64,000 nt of DNA from Diatrype stigma. Its lineage: Eukaryota; Ascomycota; Sordariomycetes; Xylariales; Diatrypaceae. Below the pieces are notes generated by a model, which was not told the origin of the DNA, made no database searches, and worked only from the letters and a program-made list of their open reading frames with translations. Positions 1 to 9,847 of the stretch are shown here, piece by piece. A program made the position numbers and the translations under genes. Positions within the stretch are counted from its first letter, which is position 1; each line of letters starts with the position of its first letter. Location: NCBI GenBank assembly GCA_022225965.2, contig JAKJXP020000065.1, positions 132,660 to 196,659 on the forward strand. The letters run 5' to 3'.

Positions 1-2
1 TC

Positions 3-1337
3 GACAACGAAAACAAGAACAAGGACACCGACACTGACAAAGACAAAGACGGCGACACGGCGATGGGGGCAGCAACACTACGGGCGTTCAAGAAGAACGA
101 GGCATTCGACTGGCTCAACAACCTGCTCGCGCACTACGACAGCATCGACCAGGACCACCACCGGCCGCTGAACAGCCTGGCGAACCTGATCCGGCAGAAC
201 AGCGACATCGAGGGCGTCGAGTACCACTGCCCGCTGGACGCGCTGCCGCTGGTATACGCCGAGGCGAACAAGGAGGCGCAGTACCGCCCGTTCGAGAACC
301 ACCTGATGCTGCTGATGCACGCCAACGAGTGCCTGGAGCGGCTGGACCACGAGTACTCGGCGATGGGGGGCCTGCTGGCCCTCGTGCCCTCGGACTCGGA
401 CGCGTCGGCCGAGCACGCCGCGCTGGCGGCCGCCAAGGAGACGCTCGTGGGCCAGTGGCTGCTGCACACGCAGCACCTGACGAGCCGGATGCACGAGCTG
501 GAGATCGCGTACGCCAACTGCCTGGACCTGCTGGCCAACGAGGCGCTGGTGCCGGCGCAGCACAACAGCGTGCACGGGCCGGACGGGCGGTCCGGGCGCG
601 AGATCGTCTTCCCGCAGGACCGGTGGGTGCTGGCCAACGCCGGCGAGGACGTCTTCGCCTTCATCCACCAGATGCTGGACAAGAAGGAGGCGGCGCTGGA
701 GCGGGTGGACCGGGCGCACGCGTCGCGCGGCGTGGTCGGCGAGAGGCTGATGGGGCCCCACGCCGACGACCGCACGCGCGGCATCGTGCACCTGGACTTC
801 AGCACGCGGTTCTACCGCCTCAAGGGCAGCGGCCACGGGCCCCTGTTCGTGCTGCCCGCGTACGGGGACCGGCCCAGCACGCAGTACACGCGGGACATGG
901 AGGGGCGGCCGACGGTGGTGACGGTGCCGACGCCGGGGTTCCCGGGGCGGACCAGCGTCTGGGACGCGAAGAACCGCGACAAGGACCGCGTCGTGGCGGC
1001 GCAGTTCACCGAGCTCGCCACGTCGAACCAGAACGTCCGCGCCCTGACCGACCGGCTGGCCCGGCAGACCGACGAGACCGACCGCCAGCGCGCCATCAAC
1101 AACGTCTGGCAGGACTCCGTGACCAACGGCCAGACCATCACCGACCGCATCCGCCAGCTCACCTCCGAGAAGGACGTCGCCGAGAGCACCGTCACCGACC
1201 TCACCCTGCGCGTCCGCGTCCTGGAGAGGCAGCTGGCCCAGTACAAGACGGACACGGCTGCTTACTATGCCTCGCTCGGCAAGACCCCTCCAAGTGGCAG
1301 CAGCAGTACTATCCAACCTCCTCCGCCTACGGTGTAA
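3..1337 (+). CDS. Hypothetical protein with C-terminal coiled coil, 5' end outside window
   Basis: An uninterrupted frame runs from the left edge to a TAA at 1335-1337. The first in-window ATG is at 63, but the 20 codons before it are also open and encode a strongly charged Asp/Lys/Asn stretch, so the true start may lie upstream of the window. Coding character is clear: very GC-rich third positions compared with the AT-richer spacer that follows. About the last 100 residues have heptad-like spacing of hydrophobics with many Arg, Glu, Gln and Asp, which suggests a coiled coil. The extreme C-terminus is Ser- and Pro-rich. No signal peptide or membrane segment is seen in the visible part. I do not recognise the family. 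A second long open frame on the opposite strand (78-1391) is a GC-bias shadow. Confidence 0.75.
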   Translation, partial: DNENKNKDTDTDKDKDGDTAMGAATLRAFKKNEAFDWLNNLLAHYDSIDQDHHRPLNSLANLIRQNSDIEGVEYHCPLDALPLVYAEANKEAQYRPFENHLMLLMHANECLERLDHEYSAMGGLLALVPSDSDASAEHAALAAAKETLVGQWLLHTQHLTSRMHELEIAYANCLDLLANEALVPAQHNSVHGPDGRSGREIVFPQDRWVLANAGEDVFAFIHQMLDKKEAALERVDRAHASRGVVGERLMGPHADDRTRGIVHLDFSTRFYRLKGSGHGPLFVLPAYGDRPSTQYTRDMEGRPTVVTVPTPGFPGRTSVWDAKNRDKDRVVAAQFTELATSNQNVRALTDRLARQTDETDRQRAINNVWQDSVTNGQTITDRIRQLTSEKDVAESTVTDLTLRVRVLERQLAQYKTDTAAYYASLGKTPPSGSSSTIQPPPPTV

Positions 1338-2106
1338 ATGTGGCAGGGTTCCCAGCTCACAGTGAACGGGATGTCCGTGCTGTACGGGCAAAGTAGCTTG
1401 GAAGGGTACAGAGACGCCAGGGTAACATAGTTAGTTGTACACAAACTGGTAACAACCGAGAGCGTCTCCCGAAGGTCCGAGGATTGGGATGGATGACTAT
1501 GTATGAGTGCTGGGTTCCTGTTTGACGAGGAGTTGGGACGTCAAACCGCACTGTTTCGGTTGATAGGCAAAGTTTTATTGGTTGTTCGAGTATCCAGTTA
1601 CACAGTTATCGGCTACATAGTTTCCTCGACGGGGGAACATTTCACCCTAGTATGTGTTGTGTCATGTTACGTCGTCCATTATCGCTGTCCTACTGCTTCG
1701 TACATCTTCAAGAATTGATTGTCATATCGAATTTCAGGGTTTCACTGACTTCCCTGGTTGGATTCTCATCTAAGCCCGCTGTATCGTGAGTTGAGCAGAT
1801 AATTACATGCATAAGGTATACTATATAACGGTTGATTTTAAAATCAATGGTCATGCCAAGAAATTAGCCGACAGGCGCTCATCGCTCTTATCATCCCCTA
1901 CTTTCTACCGCATGGCCATGACAATTGATTTTACTTTACTTGATCATCCAAAGACAGGTATTATCATCCAATACCAACCTACATATGAAGTCGCAGTCTC
2001 GAAGAATGTACCATAATCTGTTCATGTGACTACAGCCGAACAACAAAATAACAAGACACCGGCCAACTTCGAAGATCGTGAATAACCACCTATAGCTCTT
2101 GAAAGC
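1338..2106. other. Intergenic spacer
   Basis: No gene with coding character is seen. The sequence is clearly poorer in GC than the flanking coding regions and probably includes the 3' UTR of the upstream gene. Confidence 0.5.
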
Positions 2107-2343
2107 ATGGTCTTTGAATTCGACCCAGGTGTTCGGGTGCAAGCTTTAACCTTACACGCGGAGGGGGCTTCCCGGGCCAAAATCACCGAAAAAACCGGCT
2201 ACTCGACCTCGGCCTTCACGGTGTTGCTGCGCAAAGCCAAGACTCGGGGGTATGTAGTTGGCGGTCCTGTTCTTCTGGAATACGTTATCGACGGCCCAGG
2301 GAGAGGCCGACCCAAGGTTCGTACTAACCTACTGTACCTATGA
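2107..2343 (+). pseudogene. Truncated helix-turn-helix (transposase-like) DNA-binding fragment
   Basis: A 78-residue ATG-to-stop frame. The first 50 residues read like the N-terminal helix-turn-helix of Tc1/pogo-type transposases and related fungal proteins: the segments PGVRVQALTLHAEG, AKITEKTGYS and LLRKAKTRGY suggest helices followed by a linker. A Gly/Arg/Pro/Lys patch (GRGRPKV) at about residues 65-71 resembles an AT-hook-like linker that in longer relatives leads into the rest of the protein. Here the frame ends seven codons later and no DDE-type catalytic domain follows, so I read it as a broken element or a domesticated fragment. A GT directly follows the GRPK codons, but no downstream frame made sense as a second exon. 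Function is inferred from resemblance only. Confidence 0.45.
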
Positions 2344-3419
2344 TGATGACTTGCCTTTGCGTGCATTTACCTACCTAGCCACGTGATTAAACTGTTTTCG
2401 CCTGTTTGTGCTAAGAACTGTATTTATATCATTAGAAGAACTGCAATCACAATCCTCCTCCGCAGCCGCAAGCGCCGCAAGAAGGCGAACAGGTACAAGA
2501 CGAGATTGGCGATGCGATTGGTTGACCTTATCAAAGGTTGGGGTGGGACCCTGGGACCCTCGAGGACACCCCCCATCCGTGGTTGTCCCCGCAACAGCCG
2601 TTGTCAACATCGGATGTGCCCAGTGGGGGAGTTCGTCACAATAACCAAAGCTATCCCCAGCTTCGGCGATTCACTAGCTGCACAGCTGCACCGGGGTGAT
2701 GACTAGCTGATATATTGGTTACCTAGTTTGAGCAGCGTCTTGCCCTATTCAGCCATAATCTGAGATCTTTGACTCACTCTTAAGATGTCCCGGACTTCTT
2801 CGTCCCTTTGTGCAGGCCACTGTCAGGGATTCTGATCACTTCCTCGTTGTTGACTGCGTTGGAAGAAGAAAGGGAACCGACTGTCGGCGCCGCCAGCCAT
2901 TCGTCCCGTGTTGATCTTCGGCGCATCCCACTAGTAGCAAACAATTATACCTACATACTTCGTACATATATCCCTTATTAACTTTATACAGTGTTTGCGA
3001 CTCATACTGCTCCGTGCTCCTAACCAGGATCCCGGTAGCTTCAGGATTCTGCTGCAGTGACAACTCACCCACTCGAGCGATCAAACGAGCGAGCAGCCCG
3101 AACAACTGTCAACAGCTACTGTAACTTCTCCGTACCTAGTAGTTCACCGTTGCTTTTCGGCCCCGCTGCCCGCCATCGCGCTGCTCAACCACAGGAAAGA
3201 AGAGAAAGTCAGGTACTGACTGTCTGTCTGTCTGATGCGACAGCTCAGCAGCGCATACAGACCCAGACCCATCCTAACGGCCTCTCGTGAATCCTAGGTG
3301 CTCCCCTTGGCTGCAGGTCTCTCCCATGATTGACTGCATGCGGCTGGAAACGATGTCGTACTGGCAAATCTAAGTGCCTAATTAACAAAACACCTACACA
3401 CTTTATTTCTTCCTCGGGG
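2344..3419. other. Intergenic spacer and putative promoter/leader of the kelch gene
   Basis: Small overlapping frames occur here but none has a recognisable domain or consistent coding bias. An upstream ATG at 3326 is followed at once by in-frame TGA, so it could act as a minimal upstream ORF if it lies in the leader. The segment 3200-3235 contains short TGTC repeats. Confidence 0.4.
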
Positions 3420-6400
3420 ATGGCGTCGCTGTCGCCGTCGTGGATCTGTGATGCCCCGGCCTCGGAGTTATTATCAGCCTTACCATCGCGTATTATTATA
3501 GGGTCACGACCACGCTTTGACTACCTGACGTCCAAAGCAGCTGCCGTACTAGTATGGGGACTGGTGGCGGCGGCGACCACTCCTATCGCCGCGGCGGCGC
3601 AAACTCTACCATATATCCCGACGACTATCTTAATACCAGAGTCGAACGCCGTGCCTTTGCAGCAAAACGCCACTCCGGATGTAGCTTACATCTTCTCCCC
3701 ACATGATGGCACTGTCGACTTGCTGGCGCTCAATATCTCCGCCAGCCTCCAGGCCTCGTCGGTGTCCCTCCAGACGCTATCGTCAGATCTCCCATTCCTC
3801 ACAGACGGCGGCAGCAGCACGGCTTTCAGCGCCTCGCTCGCCGACAATGGATCTATTGTTGTTTACGCTGGCGACTGTTCGTCGGCGTCGGGCTCCAGCA
3901 TATGGACGTTCAGCCCCTCTTCCCTCAGCAGTGACGAGGGAGCAGTCAACAGCCCGTCATCGTCATTATCATCACCAACATGGCTCCAGCAGGACACGGC
4001 AGCCGACCCGAATATCGACACCGATATTGCGGTGAACCAAACGGGCCCGGGCTTTCTGGGCGGCAGCCTGAGCTTCTCGACGACGCTGGAGCCGCAGATG
4101 TCGCGAGCGAGCGTGTACGTGTACGGAGGCATGTGCCCGAACAGCTCCGTGCAGGCCGACACGGCGCAGTCGAACGCGACCTACTCCAACCACATGCTCC
4201 GGATCGCGCCGTCTGACTCGGACTCCGGTTCGGAGGAATCATCGGTCAAAGCGGACACGGGCGGCTACGTCGTGAGCCCGATTACCAGCAAAGGCCCGCC
4301 GGTGCCGGAAGCCGGTTTCACACTAACGGGGCTCTCACCCTCGATCGCCAACCGCTCGGGCCTAGTGACGCAGCAGATCAACTACGTGCTCCTAGGAGGT
4401 CATACGCGGAACGCCTTCATCAACATGAGCACGGTGGCGCTGTGGAGTCTGCCGGAGGAGAGTTGGGGGTTCGTGTCTGGGATCGAGATCGGCAGTGGCA
4501 GCGGAAGCACAAGCACAGAACTCGCCGTGAAGAAGAGCGACAGCAGCGCGTCCTCGTACAGTAGCATAGACAGCCGGTCGGGCCACACGGCGGTCCTCAG
4601 CGAGGACGGCGCGAGCCTGGTGGTGCTGGGCGGCTGGGTCGGCGACACCACGCAGGCGGCGTCGCCGCAGCTTGCCGTCCTCGAGATCGGCGCCGGCTAC
4701 GGCGGCGACGGCGACTGGCAGTGGTCGGTGCCGCCCGAGGAGGCCCAGCCGTCCGGCCCCGGTATTTACGGGCATGGCGCCGCGCTGCTGCCGGGCAACG
4801 TGATGATGGTGTACGGAGGCTACAGTATCGAAGGATCCTCGAGCGGCAGCAAGGCAAAGAGGCAGCAAAGCAGCAACATCCCCATGTTTCTGAATCTTAC
4901 CTCGCTGACTTGGAGCGACGACTACACGAACCCATCATCAACAACAACCGGAGGGACGCCATCTTCGCCCGATAACAGCAACGACAGCGATCAGGAGGGA
5001 GAGGAGGAGGAAGAGGACAAGAAGAAGCGGCTCGGCTTCGGCCTCGGCCTAGGACTCGGCCTGGCCGCGATCATCGCCGCCGTCCTGATCTACCTATGGT
5101 ATCGGCGGCGGCTCCGGCTGCACCGGCGCACGATCCGCAACTCGGCGCTGCAGGCGCTGGCCCAGGACGACTCGCACTTTATCCACGACCACGACGAGAT
5201 GGCCGAGCGCGGCGGTGGTAGCAGCAGTGGCGCCTTCCCCTGGTATGCTGGGGGTCCCGACCCATTCGGCCGAGGCGGCGGTGGCGGCGGTTATAGTAGT
5301 GGTACGCTCGGCTACAAAAGCTTGCGAAGCGGAGGCGGTGGACGTGGTGGTAGCATGGACGTGGACCGTGGTATCGGGCCATGGCAGTGCAGCGGGCCAC
5401 CGCAGTCAGGAGGGCGGAGAAAACTCGTATCACCCCGTGCGGCCGCAATGGCCGCTGCCGCCGCTAGTAGAGGGCAATACCAGCCGACGCCGACAGGAAA
5501 TTACGACTCGCCGCCCCCGTCTGGGTCGCGGGGGCTGGGGCCGATCCATCCTATATATGAGGCGGATGAGGAGACCTCCATCCACGACGGTGATGGAGAT
5601 GGCGATATTGCGCGCGAGCCCTTGAGTCCGGTTCGCGATGGTGGTGACGAGAAGACTGCGGTTGAGCCTGACCGGGGCCGCGATCGCGACCGTGACCGTG
5701 ATAGCGCGCAGTACTCAGACCCGTTCGCCACGCCGACGCAGGAGCGCTCGCCAATGTCCTTCGCGCCGCCTTCTATTCCCGCTACTACTGGTGCTGCTGC
5801 TGCTATTGGTGGTAATGGTCGCGCGTCAGCAACACCAAGCCCAGACCGGGATCGGGACCGTGACCGCGTGTTGCGCCGCTCCACCACGGACCCGGAGGTG
5901 CAGGATTGGATGACGGATGTCGACGCCGCAGATGCATTGCTCTCGAGCCATATGGCCGCCAACAATAACAACAACAATCCCACAATCAGTCAACAGCAAC
6001 GGCCTTCCCCCACGAGGCGCAACACTGACAAGTCCACGCGCTCTCTGGGTGCGTACTTCGGCGGAAGCACAGGCACAGGCGGCGGTGGGGATGGCGACGA
6101 GTCGCGCACAGGCAGCAACATATCAGAGTCGAACCGCAGCGGGCTGACGCCGAGCCGATCGGGATCAGTGCGCGAGGTGCTCGCGGCGGCTCTGCGTTCA
6201 CCGATCGGGTTCGGGATCTCCGCCGCCGCGGCCGCCGCAGCGGGAGAAGAGAAGCGCGGCGGCACCGCGGGCAGCGGCGGGGAGAAAAGCGAAGGCGAGA
6301 ACTCGCAGTCCTCGTCCGCGCCGAGCTACAACACGGCGCGGTCCAGCTTCCACGCGCTGCAGGCCGAGGGGCCTAGTTTGCTGCTTGGGGGTAATGGCAA

Positions 6401-7823
6401 CGGCGGAAATAGAGACAGAGACCGAAACCAGGATGAAGACGACGAGTACTACTACGGCACCGTGCCCGGCAGCCCCAGCAAATCCAAGCCCCGTCGCAGC
6501 GGCGGGTGGCTGGGGAGCCTGCGACGCGTCTTTAGCGGACCATCGCCGTCACCCAGCCCGCCGGGCAGCCATGCCGAAGGCAGTCCGCGCCGCGAGAGCT
6601 TCCTCGCGACCGAGGCTAATGACTTCGATGTCGCGCGGCTGGGCGGGCTCGGTAGTATTGCCGCGGGCGGGCTGTTGCGGAGGAAAGGGGGTCGTGGAGC
6701 TTGGGAGAACAGTAGTGGGGGTGATGGCGGCGGTGGTGGTGAAAGTTCCGGGCAGACGACGATGATGTCAGGGGGGCTTGGTGGCGGCGATACCTCGGCG
6801 AGGAGAGAAGGGGGAGAAGACGATGACGAGTGGGACATCGAGAAGGCAATCGAGCGGCGTCTTGTGCAGGTCATGTTCACGGTGCCTAAGGACCGGCTCC
6901 GGGTCGTTAATTGCGAGCCGGACATCGACGACGCGCTAAGCGGCGTGCTGGTGAACCCGGGCGATGAAGAGGGCGGCGACGACGACGACGATGATGATGA
7001 TGACGAGGGCGGTGCCAATATCAACGATGACGAGAAACGAGGGTTGATGGCTTCTGCTATCCCCCGCCATTCAGAAAAGGGCCAGGGGGAAGAGAGCCAG
7101 CATCGCCGACCGAGCGGCGGGGATGAACAGCCGACGAGGATAACAATAACATCGCCGGAACGAGATGGAGAAGCAGGTGATGATCCTGAGAAAGAGGAGC
7201 TCCGGAGAGAAGTCCGTACAGATTTTCAGCAGGAGGAACGGGACATTGCGGAGATGGCGGGTGGCAGTAGAGAAGGGCGAGGAGAGGACTGGGATAGCAA
7301 CGACAGCAGCACGCAGAGAAAGAAGAAGAAGCGCCCGTCCCGGCTCTCGGCCCTCGAGCAGGAGATCGACCTGCTGGGCGCCGAGCTCGAGGCGCAGCGC
7401 GACCGGCAGGCGTCGTCAATCTCGGGGTTCTCGAGCCTCTCGTCGAGAGGAGGCAGCGACAATAGCTACAACAACGACAACAATGACGATGACGATGACA
7501 ACAGCAACCACAGCCACAGCAATAGGAACAGCAACTACAACAGCGATGTTAAGAGCGACGCTGATGATGGGCACGTCTTCTCCGCCGAGGCTGTGCACTA
7601 CGGGAGGCCGACCCTGACCCTGACACCGGTCCCAATCCTGAGCCCAATCCGGACCCGGACCCAGTCTCAGAGCCCCCGCTCCCGCGTTCTCCAGATGGTC
7701 GAGAGCATCGAGACGCTCAGCCGCGAGAACAGCCCTAGCCCCGTCCACAGCTCGCCGTCGCCGTCTCCGACGCGGATGCGGCCCCGGACGCCCGGAGCGG
7801 TATTGCCGTCAAAGGGAAAATAA
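3420..7823 (+). CDS. Large single-pass membrane protein with kelch-like ectodomain and long acidic cytoplasmic tail
   Basis: An intronless frame of 1467 codons plus stop. The ATG at 3420 is the first in-frame ATG; the frame is open for about 90 bases before it without another ATG. Residues about 30-62 contain a hydrophobic Ala/Val-rich segment ending in AAAAQ, consistent with a signal peptide after a long n-region. Residues about 80-500 form an N-glycosylation-rich ectodomain with recurring GG..(N/V).(Y/F) kelch strands (YVYGGMCP, LGGHTRNA, VLGGWVGD, MVYGGYSI), as in fungal kelch/galactose-oxidase-like surface proteins. A Gly/Leu/Ala/Ile membrane helix at about residues 536-558 is followed by Arg-rich stop-transfer sequence. 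The remaining roughly 900 residues are disordered: Gly-, Ser-, Asn- and Asp/Arg-rich repeats, a poly-Asp run near residue 1185, and Pro/Ser motifs near the end. It is likely a plasma-membrane or cell-polarity protein; the ligand is unknown. Several long frames in other phases inside it are compositional shadows. Confidence 0.85.
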   Translation: MASLSPSWICDAPASELLSALPSRIIIGSRPRFDYLTSKAAAVLVWGLVAAATTPIAAAAQTLPYIPTTILIPESNAVPLQQNATPDVAYIFSPHDGTVDLLALNISASLQASSVSLQTLSSDLPFLTDGGSSTAFSASLADNGSIVVYAGDCSSASGSSIWTFSPSSLSSDEGAVNSPSSSLSSPTWLQQDTAADPNIDTDIAVNQTGPGFLGGSLSFSTTLEPQMSRASVYVYGGMCPNSSVQADTAQSNATYSNHMLRIAPSDSDSGSEESSVKADTGGYVVSPITSKGPPVPEAGFTLTGLSPSIANRSGLVTQQINYVLLGGHTRNAFINMSTVALWSLPEESWGFVSGIEIGSGSGSTSTELAVKKSDSSASSYSSIDSRSGHTAVLSEDGASLVVLGGWVGDTTQAASPQLAVLEIGAGYGGDGDWQWSVPPEEAQPSGPGIYGHGAALLPGNVMMVYGGYSIEGSSSGSKAKRQQSSNIPMFLNLTSLTWSDDYTNPSSTTTGGTPSSPDNSNDSDQEGEEEEEDKKKRLGFGLGLGLGLAAIIAAVLIYLWYRRRLRLHRRTIRNSALQALAQDDSHFIHDHDEMAERGGGSSSGAFPWYAGGPDPFGRGGGGGGYSSGTLGYKSLRSGGGGRGGSMDVDRGIGPWQCSGPPQSGGRRKLVSPRAAAMAAAAASRGQYQPTPTGNYDSPPPSGSRGLGPIHPIYEADEETSIHDGDGDGDIAREPLSPVRDGGDEKTAVEPDRGRDRDRDRDSAQYSDPFATPTQERSPMSFAPPSIPATTGAAAAIGGNGRASATPSPDRDRDRDRVLRRSTTDPEVQDWMTDVDAADALLSSHMAANNNNNNPTISQQQRPSPTRRNTDKSTRSLGAYFGGSTGTGGGGDGDESRTGSNISESNRSGLTPSRSGSVREVLAAALRSPIGFGISAAAAAAAGEEKRGGTAGSGGEKSEGENSQSSSAPSYNTARSSFHALQAEGPSLLLGGNGNGGNRDRDRNQDEDDEYYYGTVPGSPSKSKPRRSGGWLGSLRRVFSGPSPSPSPPGSHAEGSPRRESFLATEANDFDVARLGGLGSIAAGGLLRRKGGRGAWENSSGGDGGGGGESSGQTTMMSGGLGGGDTSARREGGEDDDEWDIEKAIERRLVQVMFTVPKDRLRVVNCEPDIDDALSGVLVNPGDEEGGDDDDDDDDDEGGANINDDEKRGLMASAIPRHSEKGQGEESQHRRPSGGDEQPTRITITSPERDGEAGDDPEKEELRREVRTDFQQEERDIAEMAGGSREGRGEDWDSNDSSTQRKKKKRPSRLSALEQEIDLLGAELEAQRDRQASSISGFSSLSSRGGSDNSYNNDNNDDDDDNSNHSHSNRNSNYNSDVKSDADDGHVFSAEAVHYGRPTLTLTPVPILSPIRTRTQSQSPRSRVLQMVESIETLSRENSPSPVHSSPSPSPTRMRPRTPGAVLPSKGK

Positions 7824-8135
7824 GGCGAGCTGTAGCTATTTGGCGGGTTCGCTTAGTACTCAATGTCGTTCATATAACATTGGGGAGCATGGCATACCTA
7901 AGGGGCAGGGGTTATATGAACTAGCGAGTGGGCTATGTGAGTGTACTTGCCTAGATGACATTTCTCTCCTCGGAGTGTGGTTTTTTTTCGGTTGGACATT
8001 TCGGTAGACTCGGACGAGGGTTTCGGGACATATGGACGGACGGACTCACGGACAGACGCTCGGTCGGTCGGGCAGGGTGTCATTGGCGTCATTCTTTCTT
8101 TCACTGTTCAAGGTTACGGTTATGCCTCACAGGCA

Positions 8136-8160
8136 CTGGGCTGGGCTGGGCTGGGCTGGC
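8136..8160. repeat. Pentanucleotide GGGCT tandem repeat
   Basis: About five consecutive copies of the unit CTGGG/GGGCT are seen at the end of a C-to-G biased stretch downstream of the kelch gene. Confidence 0.8.
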
Positions 8161-9820
8161 TGACTGGTTATGTTTTCACGTCCTGAAATTTGAACCATTC
8201 ATGTGTGTATTTGTGTATTGACACCGCTCGTCGGTGTCTAGACGAGTATATGTATCTAAGCAATGAGGATAATACCTAGCGATTGAAGTGGAATGAATGT
8301 CATTATGGATTGTGTTCAGAGTCGCGGCTTAACTTCGTATCTTAAAAAGGGGTAGGTGTTCTTTTACCTCAGTTGTCAAGGCTGTACTTTGAGACTATGT
8401 GCAACTCATACTGATCAACATCACTATACCGTATATTTATGATATTAATGCCGTACTATGTTCTATCGTAATGCTCATTCAACTCATCCTGAGATCGAAA
8501 ATAATAGCCCGGTGCAACCCTTGCCTGAATTCGGGGCATTTTTTATTAGGCGCCCTGGGATATTTCAGGGGTATTTCGCAACACTCACATTGGCATACTA
8601 GTATGAACTACCCCGATATTTTCATTAGTCACCGCGATCAGTAACGCATTTCATACTCATATACACATTTATATTGGTATTGCATCGCCGCGGACACAAT
8701 GAAACAATAAGTCAGCCTGTGGCACATTAAGTAGTCCAAGAACAGAAGGGGACGCCACGGTTCACGTTTGAAATATACAAGAATGACAGACGGCAACATT
8801 AGTTCCGAGACTTCTTCATATCAATCTCATCCAGAACATCGTTAAAAGTGAAACTGAGTGGTTCTCTGTCAAGCGTCACCAACTATAGCATGGGCAAGCT
8901 CGTGTCCTTCTCGTGAGCATGGTAGTAAAATCCATAGTAATAGAGCGACGCACACTCTTCTGCCGTCTCTTCTCACGGTAGCTGTTGATTTTGAGATGAC
9001 AAAATCAATATGTATCACTGACGGAACTTGTCAGGGTTTTGGTTCGAGACCCAATGGCACGAGGGGTTGAAATTAAACGTGGGAGTAATTGCTATTCAAG
9101 GTCGTTATAATGATTTGAAAGCTAGACTAGGGTATGGTTGCGTCCATACCTAGATGGATACATGACTACCTGGTAATAGTTCGCAGGTTGTTATAAGACG
9201 TCGCTTATACCAACGGTTAAAGCCGTTGATTAGTGGATGTGCTATGTCATCATCCGATCATACCTACATAGTAATATAACCTGGCAATGCTGGGGGCATT
9301 TTCAATCCCAGGGAGACCGTCGACAGCATCTCCAGAACAGACGTTGTACATCCATATGACAACTACGTAGGCGATAGGTGGGAGGCAAGTATTGTAACGA
9401 TTGGAAGAAATTGATAACTATGTTATATTCTATAACTATATCTTTCATCCTCGACCTCTAACCATCTCCCATAAAAAAAATTGCGAATGGACAGGGGAGC
9501 CGTGACCAAACAGCCGGGTTGAGGTGGTATTTTCATGGTTCTTAAAGTCAGGCCTTTCCGGGAATAGAAGTTGACCCCTCCAGCCCCCCAGTCCCTTCCA
9601 TCCGACCCCCTGGTCGCGGTTGCGGTGGAGCCGAAAAACTTACCACGGCCCCGGCGCCTTATCATTTAGTTATAGGTAGGCTCCGGAGCATTTCTTCCTG
9701 ATGACTACAGTATTTGGCCTCGATTCTCGAACGCCGATGTGTCTGGTGATGTTGTTTGATGGAACACCGTGGAAGCGAGGTCTCTCGTGATAACGAGGAC
9801 AATATCAACACGCGGGACGG

Positions 9821-9847
9821 GCGGGGTGAGCGGGGTGAGCGGGGTGG
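9821..9847. repeat. 9-bp minisatellite, three copies
   Basis: The unit CGGGGTGAG is repeated about three times in tandem in the gene-free spacer. Confidence 0.8.

Noticed and set aside
78..1391. Long minus-strand open frame opposite the first gene
   Set aside because: Its composition is dominated by Arg, Val and Leu from GC-rich antisense codons, and it has no domain. The plus-strand frame has the coding bias.
9028..9060. GGTTCGAGACCC string like a tRNA T-arm
   Set aside because: No acceptor, D-arm or anticodon stem could be built around it.
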